Source of the DNA: Streptomyces yangpuensis
GTDB lineage: Bacteria; Actinomycetota; Actinomycetes; Streptomycetales; Streptomycetaceae
Length of the DNA: 42,469 nucleotides
Direction of reading: 5' to 3'
NCBI RefSeq assembly: GCF_001005295.1
Contig: NZ_LBMK01000002.1
Coordinates: 1,922,425 to 1,964,893 of the forward strand
In this document: one piece after another, positions 24,388 to 33,300 of the stretch
How the letters are laid out: each line of letters starts with the position of its first letter
Numbering within the stretch: the stretch's first letter is position 1
The notes under the pieces: generated by a model
Told to the model about the DNA's origin: nothing
Seen by the model: only the letters and a program-made list of their open reading frames with translations
Databases searched by the model: none
Made by a program: the position numbers and the translations under genes

Positions 24388-24405
24388 GTATTCACCGGTG
24401 CATAC
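24388..24405. promoter_or_regulatory. Near-perfect palindrome GTATTCACC / GGTGCATAC, autoregulatory operator
   Basis: The arms differ at one position and lie 7 bp upstream of the antitoxin ATG, overlapping a CATACT -10 element (24401-24406). A further half site GTATTCAC is at 24376-24383. This is the usual arrangement for antitoxin-bound promoters. Confidence 0.65.
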
Positions 24406-24412
24406 TCGGGGC

Positions 24413-24658
24413 ATGGCAGACACGACTGTGAAGATCGACTCGGCGACGCGGGACCGGTTCGCCGCGGTGGCCGCCGCCCGTGGCATGAGCGTCCGCGCCT
24501 ACCTGGCGGAGCTGGCCATCGAGGAGGAGAACCAGCTCGCTCTGGGCAGGGCGACCGCCGCGTTCCGCGAAGTCGTCGGCCGGCCGGGCATCGCCGAGGC
24601 GTTCGACCGTGAGTTCGGCGGGCCGCCCGCGTCCGCCCGCCCGGGCCGGGCGGCCTGA
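24413..24658 (+). CDS. Antitoxin (ribbon-helix-helix type)
   Basis: The 81-aa product starts MADTTVKIDSATRDRFAAVAA. The beta-strand TTVKID followed by two helices (RDRFAAVAAARGMSVRAYL, LAELAIEEENQ) is a ribbon-helix-helix DNA-binding domain. The C-terminal half (RATAAFREVVGRPGIAEAFD) would wrap the toxin. There is no ribosome site; a CATACT -10 lies 6 nt before the ATG, so the mRNA is probably leaderless. It ends 2 nt before the toxin start. Confidence 0.8.
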   Translation: MADTTVKIDSATRDRFAAVAAARGMSVRAYLAELAIEEENQLALGRATAAFREVVGRPGIAEAFDREFGGPPASARPGRAA

Positions 24659-24660
24659 TC

Positions 24661-25041
24661 TTGGACCTGCACATCGACATCCGATGGCTCCTGGACCGGC
24701 AGGAGGAACTCCTGGGCCAGGACCTGGGCGTCCTGGACTACTCCGGCCTGGTCGCCGCCGTCGCCCGGCACCGCGTGAACACCCCGGCGCTGGTGGCCGA
24801 CGCACCCGACGCGTACTGGCGGGCGGCGGCACTGCTGGAGCAGATCGTCCTGCTGCGCCCGCTGCCCGCCAGGAACGAGTACTTCGGCTACGGCGTCGCC
24901 GTGGCCTACATCAGGGCCTCCGGCAAGGACGTCGACACGGCATTCGAACCGTGGCGCGACCTGATCACCGACATCCGCGCCCTGCGCCTGAACGTGTACG
25001 ACGTGGCCGAGCGGCTGCGCTCGATGCGCCCGCCTTCCTGA
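24661..25041 (+). CDS. Doc/Fic-like toxin with altered active-site motif
   Basis: The 126-aa product starts at TTG 24661, 2 nt after the antitoxin stop. It begins LDLHIDIRWLLDRQEELLG and has the all-helical Doc size and layout. The family signature region reads LLRPLPARNEYFGYGVAVAYI. In classical Doc the equivalent is HPFxxxNKRT, so the catalytic His is Arg here while the Asn is kept. This variant is, as I recall, common in Streptomyces 'Fic family toxin components'. Phosphorylation of EF-Tu, the Doc reaction, cannot be assumed. Confidence 0.75.
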   Translation: MDLHIDIRWLLDRQEELLGQDLGVLDYSGLVAAVARHRVNTPALVADAPDAYWRAAALLEQIVLLRPLPARNEYFGYGVAVAYIRASGKDVDTAFEPWRDLITDIRALRLNVYDVAERLRSMRPPS

Positions 25042-25136
25042 CCGTTGCCCGACCGTCCGAAGGGCGCCGCCGGCCCGGCGGCGGCGTTGCCCGGGACCGG
25101 TCAGGAATGGAGAAGCCCCGGCGACGGTGGGGCGCC

Positions 25137-25142
25137 TAGCGT
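25137..25142 (+). promoter_or_regulatory. -10 element TAGCGT of a probable leaderless promoter
   Basis: It ends 7 nt before the ATG at 25150, and no ribosome site is present. Confidence 0.45.
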
Positions 25143-25149
25143 GGTCGAC

Positions 25150-25821
25150 ATGGCAACCACCACGCACACCACAGCCCACACGTCCGTCACGTCCCTCACG
25201 TCGGTCACCCTTGAGGTGGCCGACCCGGACGCCGCCCGCCGCTTCTACGCCGCCTTCGGAGTGGAGCCGTACGTACGACTGCGGGCCTCCGAGGCGCACT
25301 CCACAGGCTTCCGCGGCTTCACCCTGGCGCTCACCGTCTCCGGACCCGCCACCGTCGACGGCTTCGTCACCGCCGCGGTGGACGCCGGCGCCACCGTCCT
25401 GAAGCCCGCCGCGAAGTCCCTGTGGGGGTACGGCGGCGTCGTCCAGGCACCCGACGGGACGATCTGGAAGATCGCGACTTCGGCCAGGAAGGACACCGGG
25501 CCCGCCACCCGCGAGATCGACGAGGTCGTCCTGCTGCTGGGCGTCGAAGACGTCAAGGCCACCAAGCAGTTCTACGTCGGCCGCGGTCTGGGCGTGGCCA
25601 AGAGCTTCGGCGGCAAGTACGTCGAGTTCGCCGCCGGAGGGGCCGGCTCCGTCAAGCTGGCCCTGTACAAGCGCCGCGCCCTGGCCAAGGACCTCGGCGT
25701 TCCCGCCGACGGCACCGGCTCGCACCGCGTCGTCCTCGGCAGCGCCTCCGACGCCTTCACCGACCCCGACGGATTCGCCTGGGGAGGCCCCGAGTCGCAC
25801 ACCCCCGCGATGCAGCCCTGA
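25150..25821 (+). CDS. VOC-family (glyoxalase-like) protein, two domains
   Basis: The 223-aa product starts MATTTHTTAHTSVTS. Two vicinal-oxygen-chelate modules follow: residues 20-115 (VTLEVADPDAARRFYAAFG, FVTAAVDAGATVLKPA, VVQAPDGTIWKIA) and 125-220 (EVVLLLGVEDVKATKQFYVG, DAFTDPDGFAWG). The classic metal ligands are not all obvious, so a binding or sequestering role is as likely as an enzymatic one. It is monocistronic and probably leaderless. Confidence 0.87.
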   Translation: MATTTHTTAHTSVTSLTSVTLEVADPDAARRFYAAFGVEPYVRLRASEAHSTGFRGFTLALTVSGPATVDGFVTAAVDAGATVLKPAAKSLWGYGGVVQAPDGTIWKIATSARKDTGPATREIDEVVLLLGVEDVKATKQFYVGRGLGVAKSFGGKYVEFAAGGAGSVKLALYKRRALAKDLGVPADGTGSHRVVLGSASDAFTDPDGFAWGGPESHTPAMQP

Positions 25822-25873
25822 TTCCCCGCCCCCGAGCCCCGGCGGCGGGGCGGCGGGTTGGCGGGTTGGCGGG

Positions 25874-26359
25874 TTACGCCGCGTACGGAACCACGCGTGC
25901 GTCGTCGATGTACAGACACAGCGCGCCGTCCACCGGGCACCTCAGGCCGACCGAGATGCCCCGTACCTCCCCCTCCGCAGTGAAGGAGAGCGCGACCGCG
26001 ACCTGGAAGACGTCGTGCCCCGCGGGGCAGCGGGGCAGGTCCGCCGGTTCGAACCCCGGGCCCGGCGAAGAGGGCGGCAACGGTACCTCGGACGGCTCCA
26101 GCCGCCACCGGCTTGGGGAGCGACACACGTCCCCGTCCGTGACTCCGAGGGGTATGCAGCAACCCACGCAGAAGCACTCGCCCTTGGCGACCTCGAACTC
26201 GTCCTCCCCGGCACCGCACATCATGCACTCGGCGACCAGGGTCTCGACCCGCCCGCCCGGCTCGACACGGACGGCGCCGCGCACCATGCGCAGTACGTCC
26301 TCGGGCCCGGCGGCGGGAGATCCCACCGCTCCGTTCGTCCAGACGATTCCATGATCCAT
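25874..26359 (-). CDS. Cysteine-rich hypothetical protein (probable metal-binding)
   Basis: The 161-aa product starts MDHGIVWTNGAVG at ATG 26357-26359, with GAGGAT upstream; an ATG at 26398 is in frame but has no site. The middle holds CMMCGAGEDE and GECFCVGCCIPLG, giving clustered CxxC and CxxCC patterns that could bind zinc. Two more Cys (RCPAGHD, RCPVDGALCLY) follow. No signal peptide. I recognise no named family. Confidence 0.65.
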   Translation of the reverse strand: MDHGIVWTNGAVGSPAAGPEDVLRMVRGAVRVEPGGRVETLVAECMMCGAGEDEFEVAKGECFCVGCCIPLGVTDGDVCRSPSRWRLEPSEVPLPPSSPGPGFEPADLPRCPAGHDVFQVAVALSFTAEGEVRGISVGLRCPVDGALCLYIDDARVVPYAA

Positions 26360-26465
26360 AAGAGGGATCCTCGCACGCCGCTCCCGTTCGATGATCACGC
26401 AAAGGATCGGGCGGCGGAACGAAAATCAGCGGTCGGGGAGCGGTGGCAACTGCTTGGATGCAGCC

Positions 26466-26897
26466 ATGACGACTGTTCTCCCCGCTGAATACGAGATATC
26501 CGCCGACTCCGCGCGGATCGATCCCGCCCTGGTCCACAAGTGGCTGTCGGAAGACGCGTACTGGGCCCACGACCGGTCCCGGGAGAAGCAGGACCGGGCC
26601 ATCGCCGGCTCCCTGAACTTCGGCGTCTACGAGCGGGCGTCCGGCCTCCAGGTCGGCTATGCCCGCGTGGTGACCGACCGGGCCGACTTCGCCTGGCTGT
26701 GCGACGTCTACATCTCCCGGGAGGTGCGCGGCAAGGGGCTCGGAACCGCGCTCGTCGCCGCGGTGCGCGACCATCTCGCCCCGTACAACCTGCGCCGAGT
26801 CCTGCTGGCCACCGCGGACGCCCACGAGATCTACGCCAAGTTCGGCTTCGCCCCGCTGGAGGCGCCCGAGCGGTGGATGACCCTCGGCAGCCAGTGA
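26466..26897 (+). CDS. GNAT-family N-acetyltransferase
   Basis: The 143-aa product starts MTTVLPAEYEISADSA. The acetyl-CoA-binding loop is VYISREVRGKGLGTALVAAV (the RGKGLG type of Q/RxxGxG/A), followed by the late-strand pattern LRRVLLATADAHEIYAKFGF. The order is that of small single-domain GNATs with an N-terminal WLSEDAYWAHDRSR. It is probably leaderless (TTGGAT 6 nt upstream). The substrate is unknown. Confidence 0.9.
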   Translation: MTTVLPAEYEISADSARIDPALVHKWLSEDAYWAHDRSREKQDRAIAGSLNFGVYERASGLQVGYARVVTDRADFAWLCDVYISREVRGKGLGTALVAAVRDHLAPYNLRRVLLATADAHEIYAKFGFAPLEAPERWMTLGSQ

Positions 26898-27050
26898 GCC
26901 GCCCACCCCGGTTGCGGGACCGGCGCTTCACGCCCTGCTCCACCGCCCGCGCCCACCGCGCCGAGCCGACAGCCGGGGCCCGCGGATGTTGTGGGCTTCC
27001 TGCTCGCTGCCGGGGCGACGCGTGGGAGATCATGAGGGTGGTGTGGCGCA

Positions 27051-27578
27051 GTGCAGGGCATTGCGGTTCGGCTCGGTGCGAAGGATATGCAGGCTGTGCG
27101 GGAGGCGGAGTTCGTCACGGTCGCGGGACTGGTCGCGGCGGTGGCACAGGGGGAAAGCGGCGCGCTGTGGCGGCTGGAGGCCGCCGACCGGCAACTGGAC
27201 GCCAACCTGGTGCGCCACCTGCCCGGGACGGGCGGGGCGGCGTACGTCGAGGACGAGGTCGACGTGATGCTGGTCGTCGTCGGGGGCGGTGGCACCCTCA
27301 CCGTCGACGGAGCCAAGTCCCGGCTCTCTCCCGGCTTTCTCGGCCTGCTGCCGCGCGGTACCTCCCGGGCGCTGCTGGCCGGCCCCGAGGGGCTCCTCGT
27401 GCTGACCGTGCACAACAGGCGCCGCGGAATGAGCATCGGACGCAGCACCCCTGCCGCCCCGCCGGAGCCGTGCGCGCTGCACCTGGTGTGCGTCCGGTGC
27501 CACCGGCACGCGATCGAGGCGGAGGCCCGCTACTGCAGCGGCTGCGGCACGGCATTGCCGGAACGCCGTACCTCCTAG
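27051..27578 (+). CDS. Cupin-fold protein with C-terminal zinc ribbon
   Basis: The 175-aa frame begins at GTG 27051; the ATG at 27087 (MQAVREAEFV) is an alternative start. A cupin-like beta barrel lies around VDVMLVVVGGGGTLTVDGAK and LGLLPRGTSRALLAGPEGLLVLTVH. The C-terminus reads CVRCHRHAIEAEARYCSGCG, a four-Cys zinc ribbon. It may be a metal-binding sensor or regulator of a small-molecule pathway. It is monocistronic. Confidence 0.75.
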   Translation: MQGIAVRLGAKDMQAVREAEFVTVAGLVAAVAQGESGALWRLEAADRQLDANLVRHLPGTGGAAYVEDEVDVMLVVVGGGGTLTVDGAKSRLSPGFLGLLPRGTSRALLAGPEGLLVLTVHNRRRGMSIGRSTPAAPPEPCALHLVCVRCHRHAIEAEARYCSGCGTALPERRTS

Positions 27579-28049
27579 TGCTGTGGCCGGAAGGGTTCAC
27601 CGGGTGACCGCTGTGACCCGGGCGGCGCGGTCGGCGGTGGCGATGATGACCGTCGGGTTGCCGGAGCCGCCGGGTAAGTGCCGGCCCAGGTTCTACTGCG
27701 CGGCGACCTCGCGGCGTGGACGACCAGGGTTCCGGGTCCGCGGGGGAGCGCTTCCAGCAGGTCGGCGGTGACCTTCGGGTGCTGTGCCACGCCGGACCGT
27801 AGAAACGATCCCCCGCAGGCCGCGAGCCGCCGCAGCTCCGGTACGGGCAGGTCGGTGCGCCATGGGCAGCCCACGCCCCGCCACCGCGGGGCCGGGGTCC
27901 GGCGAGCGGCTTTGATCCGCCAGATCGGCCGTCGGGAGCCGCGCCATCACCCTCAGTGGCGCTGCGGCAGGGCTATGGTGACACAGGGTCAGATGTTGTC
28001 GGGTTCCGTGCCGCGGGTACGGGACGCCCTTCCGGAAAGGCTTGCACCC
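27579..28049. other. Gene-poor stretch with a weak minus-strand remnant
   Basis: On the minus strand, around 27870-27700, a frame reads LRRLAACGGSFLRSGVAQHP then KVTADLLEALPRGPGTLVV. This resembles one leucine-rich-variant-type repeat, suggesting a decayed gene end. Otherwise I see only the approach to the PPOX gene. Confidence 0.3.
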
Positions 28050-28457
28050 GTGTCTGCTGAACTCTCCGATGATCTGAAGCGCCTCATCGACGACGCTCCC
28101 CTGTTCGCGACGGTGGCGACGATCCAGCCCGACGGCAGCCCGCAACTGTCCGTGACCTGGCTCATGCGCGACGGCGACGCCCTGCTCATCTCCACGACAG
28201 AGGGCCGCAGGAAGGAACAGAACCTGCGCCGGGACCCGCGCATCACCGTGATGATCAACCCGCCCGACGCGCCATACACCTACGCCGAGGTGCGGGGTAC
28301 GGCCGAGCTGAGCACGGAGGGCGGCCAGGAGCTGATCAACGAGCTCTCGCGGAAGTACACGGGCAAGGACTACCGGGACTTCAACCCCGCCTCCGTCGAC
28401 GACGCCCCGCGCGTCGTGGTGCGGGTCGTTCCCCGCAAGGTCGTCGGCTCGATCTAG
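28050..28457 (+). CDS. PPOX-class F420/FMN-dependent enzyme
   Basis: The 135-aa product starts at GTG 28050, with GGAAAGG upstream. It is a single split-barrel domain: LFATVATIQPDGSPQLSVTW, LISTTEGRRKEQNLRRDPR, ITVMINPPDAPYTYAEVRG. It closes RVVVRVVPRKVVG. The pattern matches the actinobacterial 'TIGR03618-like' F420-dependent PPOX proteins rather than true pyridoxamine-phosphate oxidases. A terminator separates it from the convergent DUF4157 gene. Confidence 0.87.
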   Translation: MSAELSDDLKRLIDDAPLFATVATIQPDGSPQLSVTWLMRDGDALLISTTEGRRKEQNLRRDPRITVMINPPDAPYTYAEVRGTAELSTEGGQELINELSRKYTGKDYRDFNPASVDDAPRVVVRVVPRKVVGSI

Positions 28458-28469
28458 TGCGGCGCGGCA

Positions 28470-28511
28470 GCCGTGGGCGCCCCGGCCGGACCGGCCCGGA
28501 GCGCCCACGGC
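28470..28511. terminator. Hairpin terminator between convergent genes
   Basis: Outer arms GCCGTGGGCGC (28470-28480) and its complement (28501-28511) enclose a further CCGG-rich pairing core. It can end both the PPOX transcript and the DUF4157 transcript. Confidence 0.65.
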
Positions 28512-28532
28512 GGGCTTGCGGCAGGACAAATC

Positions 28533-30041
28533 CTAGGCGACCAGTTCCTGCTCGGCCACTGCGGTACCGGGCAGTTCTTTCCCGGACCTGTTCTTCACGA
28601 GCTCGACCTTCTCGACGAACAGTTCGAAGAGCAGCTGGCTCGGGCCGACCTCCCTGCCCTTCTTGCCGTTGTTGCCCTGCGCGATGCCCAGGCTGTAGGG
28701 CTCCTTGTCCTCGGCCTTCACGCCGATGTACCCGCCCAGGGTGCCCTCGTTCGGGCTCGCGTTCTGGTAGTCCCCGTCGTCCTTGTTCGCCTTGCGGATC
28801 AGGTCGTTCTTGTAACCGGGTCCGAGTGCCATGTGGTTCGGGTGGAACAGGAGGGTGTGGGCGCCGGGCTTCAGCGTGAACCTCAGCTGGACCGCGTACG
28901 GCTCCCCTTGGGTGTCGTAGTACCCGTCGGCCTGGCCCTGGTCGCCGAGGTGGGCCCCGATCGTCATACCGGAGTACCCCTTCCCCCTGAACTCCTTCGC
29001 CGTGCCCCCGCCGGCGGCGATGTATTGCGTCATCTCGTTCCGCGAGGCCTCGTCGCCCCAGTAGGTCAGGGCACTGTGGGCCTCTTCGAAGCTCATGGAG
29101 CGGTACAGCTCCATCTGTCCGGCGGGTTCCTTCATCTTCGACAGGTCGCTCAGCAACTGGGGGCCGACGGTCGCGATGATGTCCTCCATGCGGCGTGGAG
29201 ACTTGCTGGCCTTGAACTTGCCCGCGGCCTTCTTGGAATCGGCCATCTGCTTGGCCCTGGCCTTGGCGGCCGTGCTGCTGGATTCGCCCAGTCCGGCCTT
29301 CCCCTCCCAGTGCTCGACCGTCAGCAGGTCCTGGGGGTTCGCCACGCGCTGCACCGCGGGGTGGGAACTGGCCGCTGCCGAGGGCGCCGCCTGCCGCTGT
29401 ACGTCCGTGGCGGCCCGGTGGCCGGGGGCCATGACCCGGCTGGCGTTCGCCTCGGCCTCCCGCTCGAACCTGTCCGACGGGTCGGAGACCTTCAGCCCCG
29501 CACCGTTGTCGGTACCGGCGACCGGCCCCTGGCGCTGCTGGATGACGTGGGTGAGCTCGTGGGCGAGGGTGTGCTTGTCGTTGCCGCCCGCGCCGATGAC
29601 GACATGGCTGCCCGAGGTGTAGGCGCGGGCCCCCACCTCGGCGGCGGAGGCCTTGGCGGCGCTGTTGTCATGGATGCGTACGTCGGAGAAGTCCGCGCCG
29701 AGCCGGGATTCCATGTCGGTGCGGGTGGCGTTGTCCAGGGGGCGTCCGGGGGCGCGCAGGACGTCGTGCACGGCGGACCGCTGTACCGCGTGCTGCCCGG
29801 TCTGCTGGTGTCCGCATCCGTCGGTGTGCCGGTGCTGTTCGCGGTCCTGGTTCTGTTCCTGGTCCTGGAGGCGACCGCTCCGCCGGAGCATCTGCACGAC
29901 CGCGGCATTGCCCGCACCGGCCTGCAGCGCCATCAACCCGACCGGCGGCGCGGCCTCCTCCTGCGGAGCCGCGGAACGGCGGGAGGACAGCATCAGTCGG
30001 TCGTCGGTCTTCTGCGTCGGCCGGGGGTGCTTGGGACTCAC
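28533..30041 (-). CDS. DUF4157 (eCIS-core) protein with ADP-ribosyltransferase-like C-terminal domain
   Basis: The 502-aa product starts at GTG 30041, with GAAAGGG 9 nt upstream. A disordered polar N-terminus contains MALQAGAGNAAVVQML (about 37-52), a short motif typical of eCIS-linked proteins. DUF4157 follows at about 95-175 (SRLGADFSDVRIHDNSAAK, HTLAHELTHVIQQRQG, with HELTH near 161-165). After a spacer, the C-terminal half (about 300-490) shows MELYRSMSFEEAHSAL, GKGYSGMTIGAHLGD and YAVQLRFTLKPGAHTLLFH. I read these as an ADP-ribosyltransferase-like fold with its 'LYR' Arg. In known systems DUF4157 proteins are loaded into contractile-injection particles. No eCIS genes are visible here. 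Confidence 0.75.
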   Translation of the reverse strand: MSPKHPRPTQKTDDRLMLSSRRSAAPQEEAAPPVGLMALQAGAGNAAVVQMLRRSGRLQDQEQNQDREQHRHTDGCGHQQTGQHAVQRSAVHDVLRAPGRPLDNATRTDMESRLGADFSDVRIHDNSAAKASAAEVGARAYTSGSHVVIGAGGNDKHTLAHELTHVIQQRQGPVAGTDNGAGLKVSDPSDRFEREAEANASRVMAPGHRAATDVQRQAAPSAAASSHPAVQRVANPQDLLTVEHWEGKAGLGESSSTAAKARAKQMADSKKAAGKFKASKSPRRMEDIIATVGPQLLSDLSKMKEPAGQMELYRSMSFEEAHSALTYWGDEASRNEMTQYIAAGGGTAKEFRGKGYSGMTIGAHLGDQGQADGYYDTQGEPYAVQLRFTLKPGAHTLLFHPNHMALGPGYKNDLIRKANKDDGDYQNASPNEGTLGGYIGVKAEDKEPYSLGIAQGNNGKKGREVGPSQLLFELFVEKVELVKNRSGKELPGTAVAEQELVA

Positions 30042-30348
30042 GCGATCGCCCTTTCAGTATGTCGGGGAAGCCGCTTCGCGCGGCTGCAGGGCCACACCCC
30101 GAGGGTCGGTCACCCGTCATGACCAGGGGTTCTGAAGCATTATCAGCTCACCTTCCGATGCGAAGCCAACGATCGACGCCCGGCCGTCCGCTCTCTGCCC
30201 GGACGGCCACCGAGCCGTGCAACCGAGGTGCCCTTTGAGGCAGACCCACCGCCCCCGACCAGTCGGCCCGGACGGCCCGTGCCCCCGCGTACCCCGCGGC
30301 GCACGCCCCCGGCCTGCCCCTCTCCGTCCCGCCGCCGCCAAACGGGTG
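30042..30348. other. Gene-free gap between the DUF4157 gene and lanB
   Basis: It should carry the DUF4157 promoter. No coding frame is convincing. A 7-codon frame (MLQNPWS, minus strand, about 30118-30141) has a nearby GGAAGG but is probably chance. Confidence 0.45.
30139..30169 (-). promoter_or_regulatory. Candidate promoter of the DUF4157 gene
   Basis: On the minus strand, TTGGCT (30164-30169) and GATAAT (30139-30144) are spaced 19 bp. The spacer is longer than ideal but the -10 stands out in GC-rich DNA. Confidence 0.35.
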
Positions 30349-33300
30349 TCAGGCTCCTGACGCCAGGCTGTGGCGGGTGCGGTAGAGCAGTTCCAACGCT
30401 GTGTTCTCTGCAGCGCGGTCCGCGCCCAGGAGGCGGTTGCAGTGCAGGTGAACGTAGCTGTGGCAGAGCTCGGGCAGCGTGTTGCCGAGTTGCCGGCGGC
30501 GATCCAGCTCGGCGAGCCGGCGGGCTGCGTCCGCCAGATGAGGTCGGCGCTGGGCGAGGATGCCGCTGATGAGGCGGGAAGGTGGCCCGCGTAGCAGGTC
30601 ACAGAATTCCGCCTTGCGGGTGCGGTACTCCGCGCCTGCCAGCCGTCGCTGGGGAGTGTCCCGGTGGTAGAAGCGGAGCCTCTCGGCTTCGCTGAGACCG
30701 AGCCCGGTCAGCAGGTCGTCGATGGTGAGCAGGGCCAGGCCCGTCCTGTCGAGCCGAGACGTGCCGGCGAGGTCCAGGGAGAGCAGGTCGAGAACGGCGC
30801 AGCTGTCGGCTGAGTACAGCTGTTCGGCGACATCCATCCCCATGAGGCCGCCGTAGCGTTCGATCTCACGATCGTAGACGTCGAAGGTGAACCGCGAGAG
30901 GTGGCCGTCGGAGAGGAGGGCGCCGGCCCAGTCGCTGACTGCGGGGACGAGCACGGAGGGGTTGCCGCGCAGGCGTAGCCGCAGGTGGGGTTCGGGGTCC
31001 GCGTAGCGCAGGAAGACGCGGCGGTCGCAATGGCGGTCCAGCGAGCGGACGAGCTCGCGGACCGCGCCGACGAGCAGGGATTCCTCTTCCTGCCGGTCGC
31101 CGTAGAGCTTGACGAAGGTCCAGTCGCTGCCCGGGGGCCGTAGCCGGTCCTCCCTCGTCACCGCGGCGCGGGCGCCGGACGTACGCAAGGGAACGGAGCG
31201 CGGAGCAGAGGCATTGCGGGTCATGGACACGACGATTTCGACGGCGTGGCGGCCGTTCGGCCCACTGACCCAGGCGTCGTCGAGGCCGGGTACGGCCTCC
31301 TGGAGGACCACGCTGCCGCCGGGCCCCAGACGACTCAGGGCTCGCCGTATCTCGTCGGCGTGGGACTGCGCGGTGACGTCGATGAGGAGCCGGTGGTCCG
31401 CCGCCGCGTCGCTGCTCGTGAGGTACGTGTAGCGGGGTACCCGCCACTGTCGGCGCCAGTCGTCGAACCCGGCCGGGAACCGGTCCGGCTGACCGGCCAG
31501 CTCGTGCGCCGCGGTGTCGTCGATGCGCCACTGGGCCGGGTGCAGGATGACACGGCCGGAGGTGACGCGTGGAAGGTAGGGGAAGCCGCGGGCCGGGCCC
31601 CAGTCGAAGCCGATGAGCTGTGCACTGCAGTCGCGGCTCACCTCGGCGAGGAACTGGCAGGCTGCGGGGGCTCGGCTGTGGTTGAGCATGTGTCCTGAGC
31701 AGACGCTGATCTCCCGGCGTTCCCCCGTCCCGTCGTCCCAGATCAGTGCGAACCTGCCGTTCGTGATGCGGACCGAGAGTTGGTCAAGGGGGATGTAGCG
31801 GGCGGGCCCGTCCGCGGCGCTGGTGCGAATGCCGACCTCGTGGTCGCGGATCGCGGGCCGGACGACGACGTTCGCCGAGCGGGTCTTCTCGGGGAGGTAG
31901 ACCAGTTCGGCCAGAGTGCGGCCGGAGTCCACGGCTTGTTCGGCTGCGGCGATGTCGCCGAGGGCGGGCACGGCGCCGGGAAGCATGCCGGCGAAGCGGC
32001 CGAGGTTGCGTCCGGCGGCCCCGGCGCCGACGTTGGGGCCCACGACCAGGTGGAAGTCGCCGGCGTCGATGGCGGCGGGTGACGGGGCGGAGACCATCGC
32101 GTAGAGATCGAGCGACGTCGGCAGCCGCTCGGGAGCCACATCCCAGAGGGCGAGTCGGTCGATGGTCTCCTGGTCGAGGTCGATGCTGGTGAGGTGGTCG
32201 TGGAGGGCGCCGGTGGCGAGGCGGAGCAAGGTGTCGGCCCGGGCGGCCTTGGCGGGAATGACCGGAGGGAGGAGGGAGGGTGAGCCGAGGCCTGCGACGG
32301 GATCGAGGAGTTCGAGGACGGATACTTCGCGGTCGGTGCCGTAGCGGACCTCGAACGCGCCCCGATACGCGCTGATCTGCGGCAGACCGAAGGGGAACGG
32401 GGTGAGTTTCAGCAGCAGTTCGGCCGCTCGGACCGCTTCGTCGGCAACTTTGCGGGACACCTGGCGGGCGGCCAGGGGCTGAACGGCGTCGACCTGGAGC
32501 GGTGTGGCGGTGTCGAAGCCCGTGACGCGGCGGGCGTGGTCGGCGAGCGCGGGGAAAGTGGCGGCGCCGGTGCAGGCCGGCTGCCGCTCCCAGTCCTGGA
32601 TCGCGGCCAGCAGTTCGCCGAGGTCCGCGGCGGCGGTGCCGGCTGCGGGTATCCGGCCGAGGTGGTCGAGGACGTGTCCCGCGGGGTCGAGGTGGGTCAG
32701 CGGCGGGCGGAGGTCCGTCAGGAGGAATGCGTGCCGCCACAGCCGGTACAGCAGATCGTGGACCTTGCCGGGGGTGGCTCCGGGGACGGTTTCCAGGAGG
32801 TCGTCGGCAAGGTCGGCGTAGGCCGTGGGCATGCGGGCGAGTGCGAGGGCGCGGGTGACGGCGCCGGTGGCGCGGAGGGTGACGTTCTCGCCGCCGTTCG
32901 CCCCGAGGACCGCCTCGACACCGCTCAACGTGATCCGGCCGGCGCGGTGCAGCACGGCCGGATTGGCGATGACCGTGGTCGCCTCCCGGATCTCCGTCCG
33001 CGATTCGAGGTCGGTGACGAAGTGTACGAGGGCGTGCATGTCGACACGGGCGTGGACCTCGGGAGGCCGGTCGGCGAGACGGACGTCGGTCACCGGGCCC
33101 CACCGCCCCAGAGCGACGCCGGCGTTCAGCCCGAAGGGAGTGGGCCGGGTACTGAGGCGAATGAGATAGCGCAGGATGCTCGACTCCAGCCGCCGCCGGT
33201 CGCGTTCGGTGCGTACCGGCCCGAGCAATGAGGCGGCGAGGGGCAGGGACGACACGACAACGGCACGCCGTGCGTGTTCGTCGTCCCGAATGCGAGCGGT

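Noticed and set aside
30118..30141. A 7-aa leader peptide (MLQNPWS) upstream of the DUF4157 gene
   Set aside because: It overlaps the likely -10 sequence and has no attenuator hairpin that I can see; a tiny frame like this arises easily by chance.
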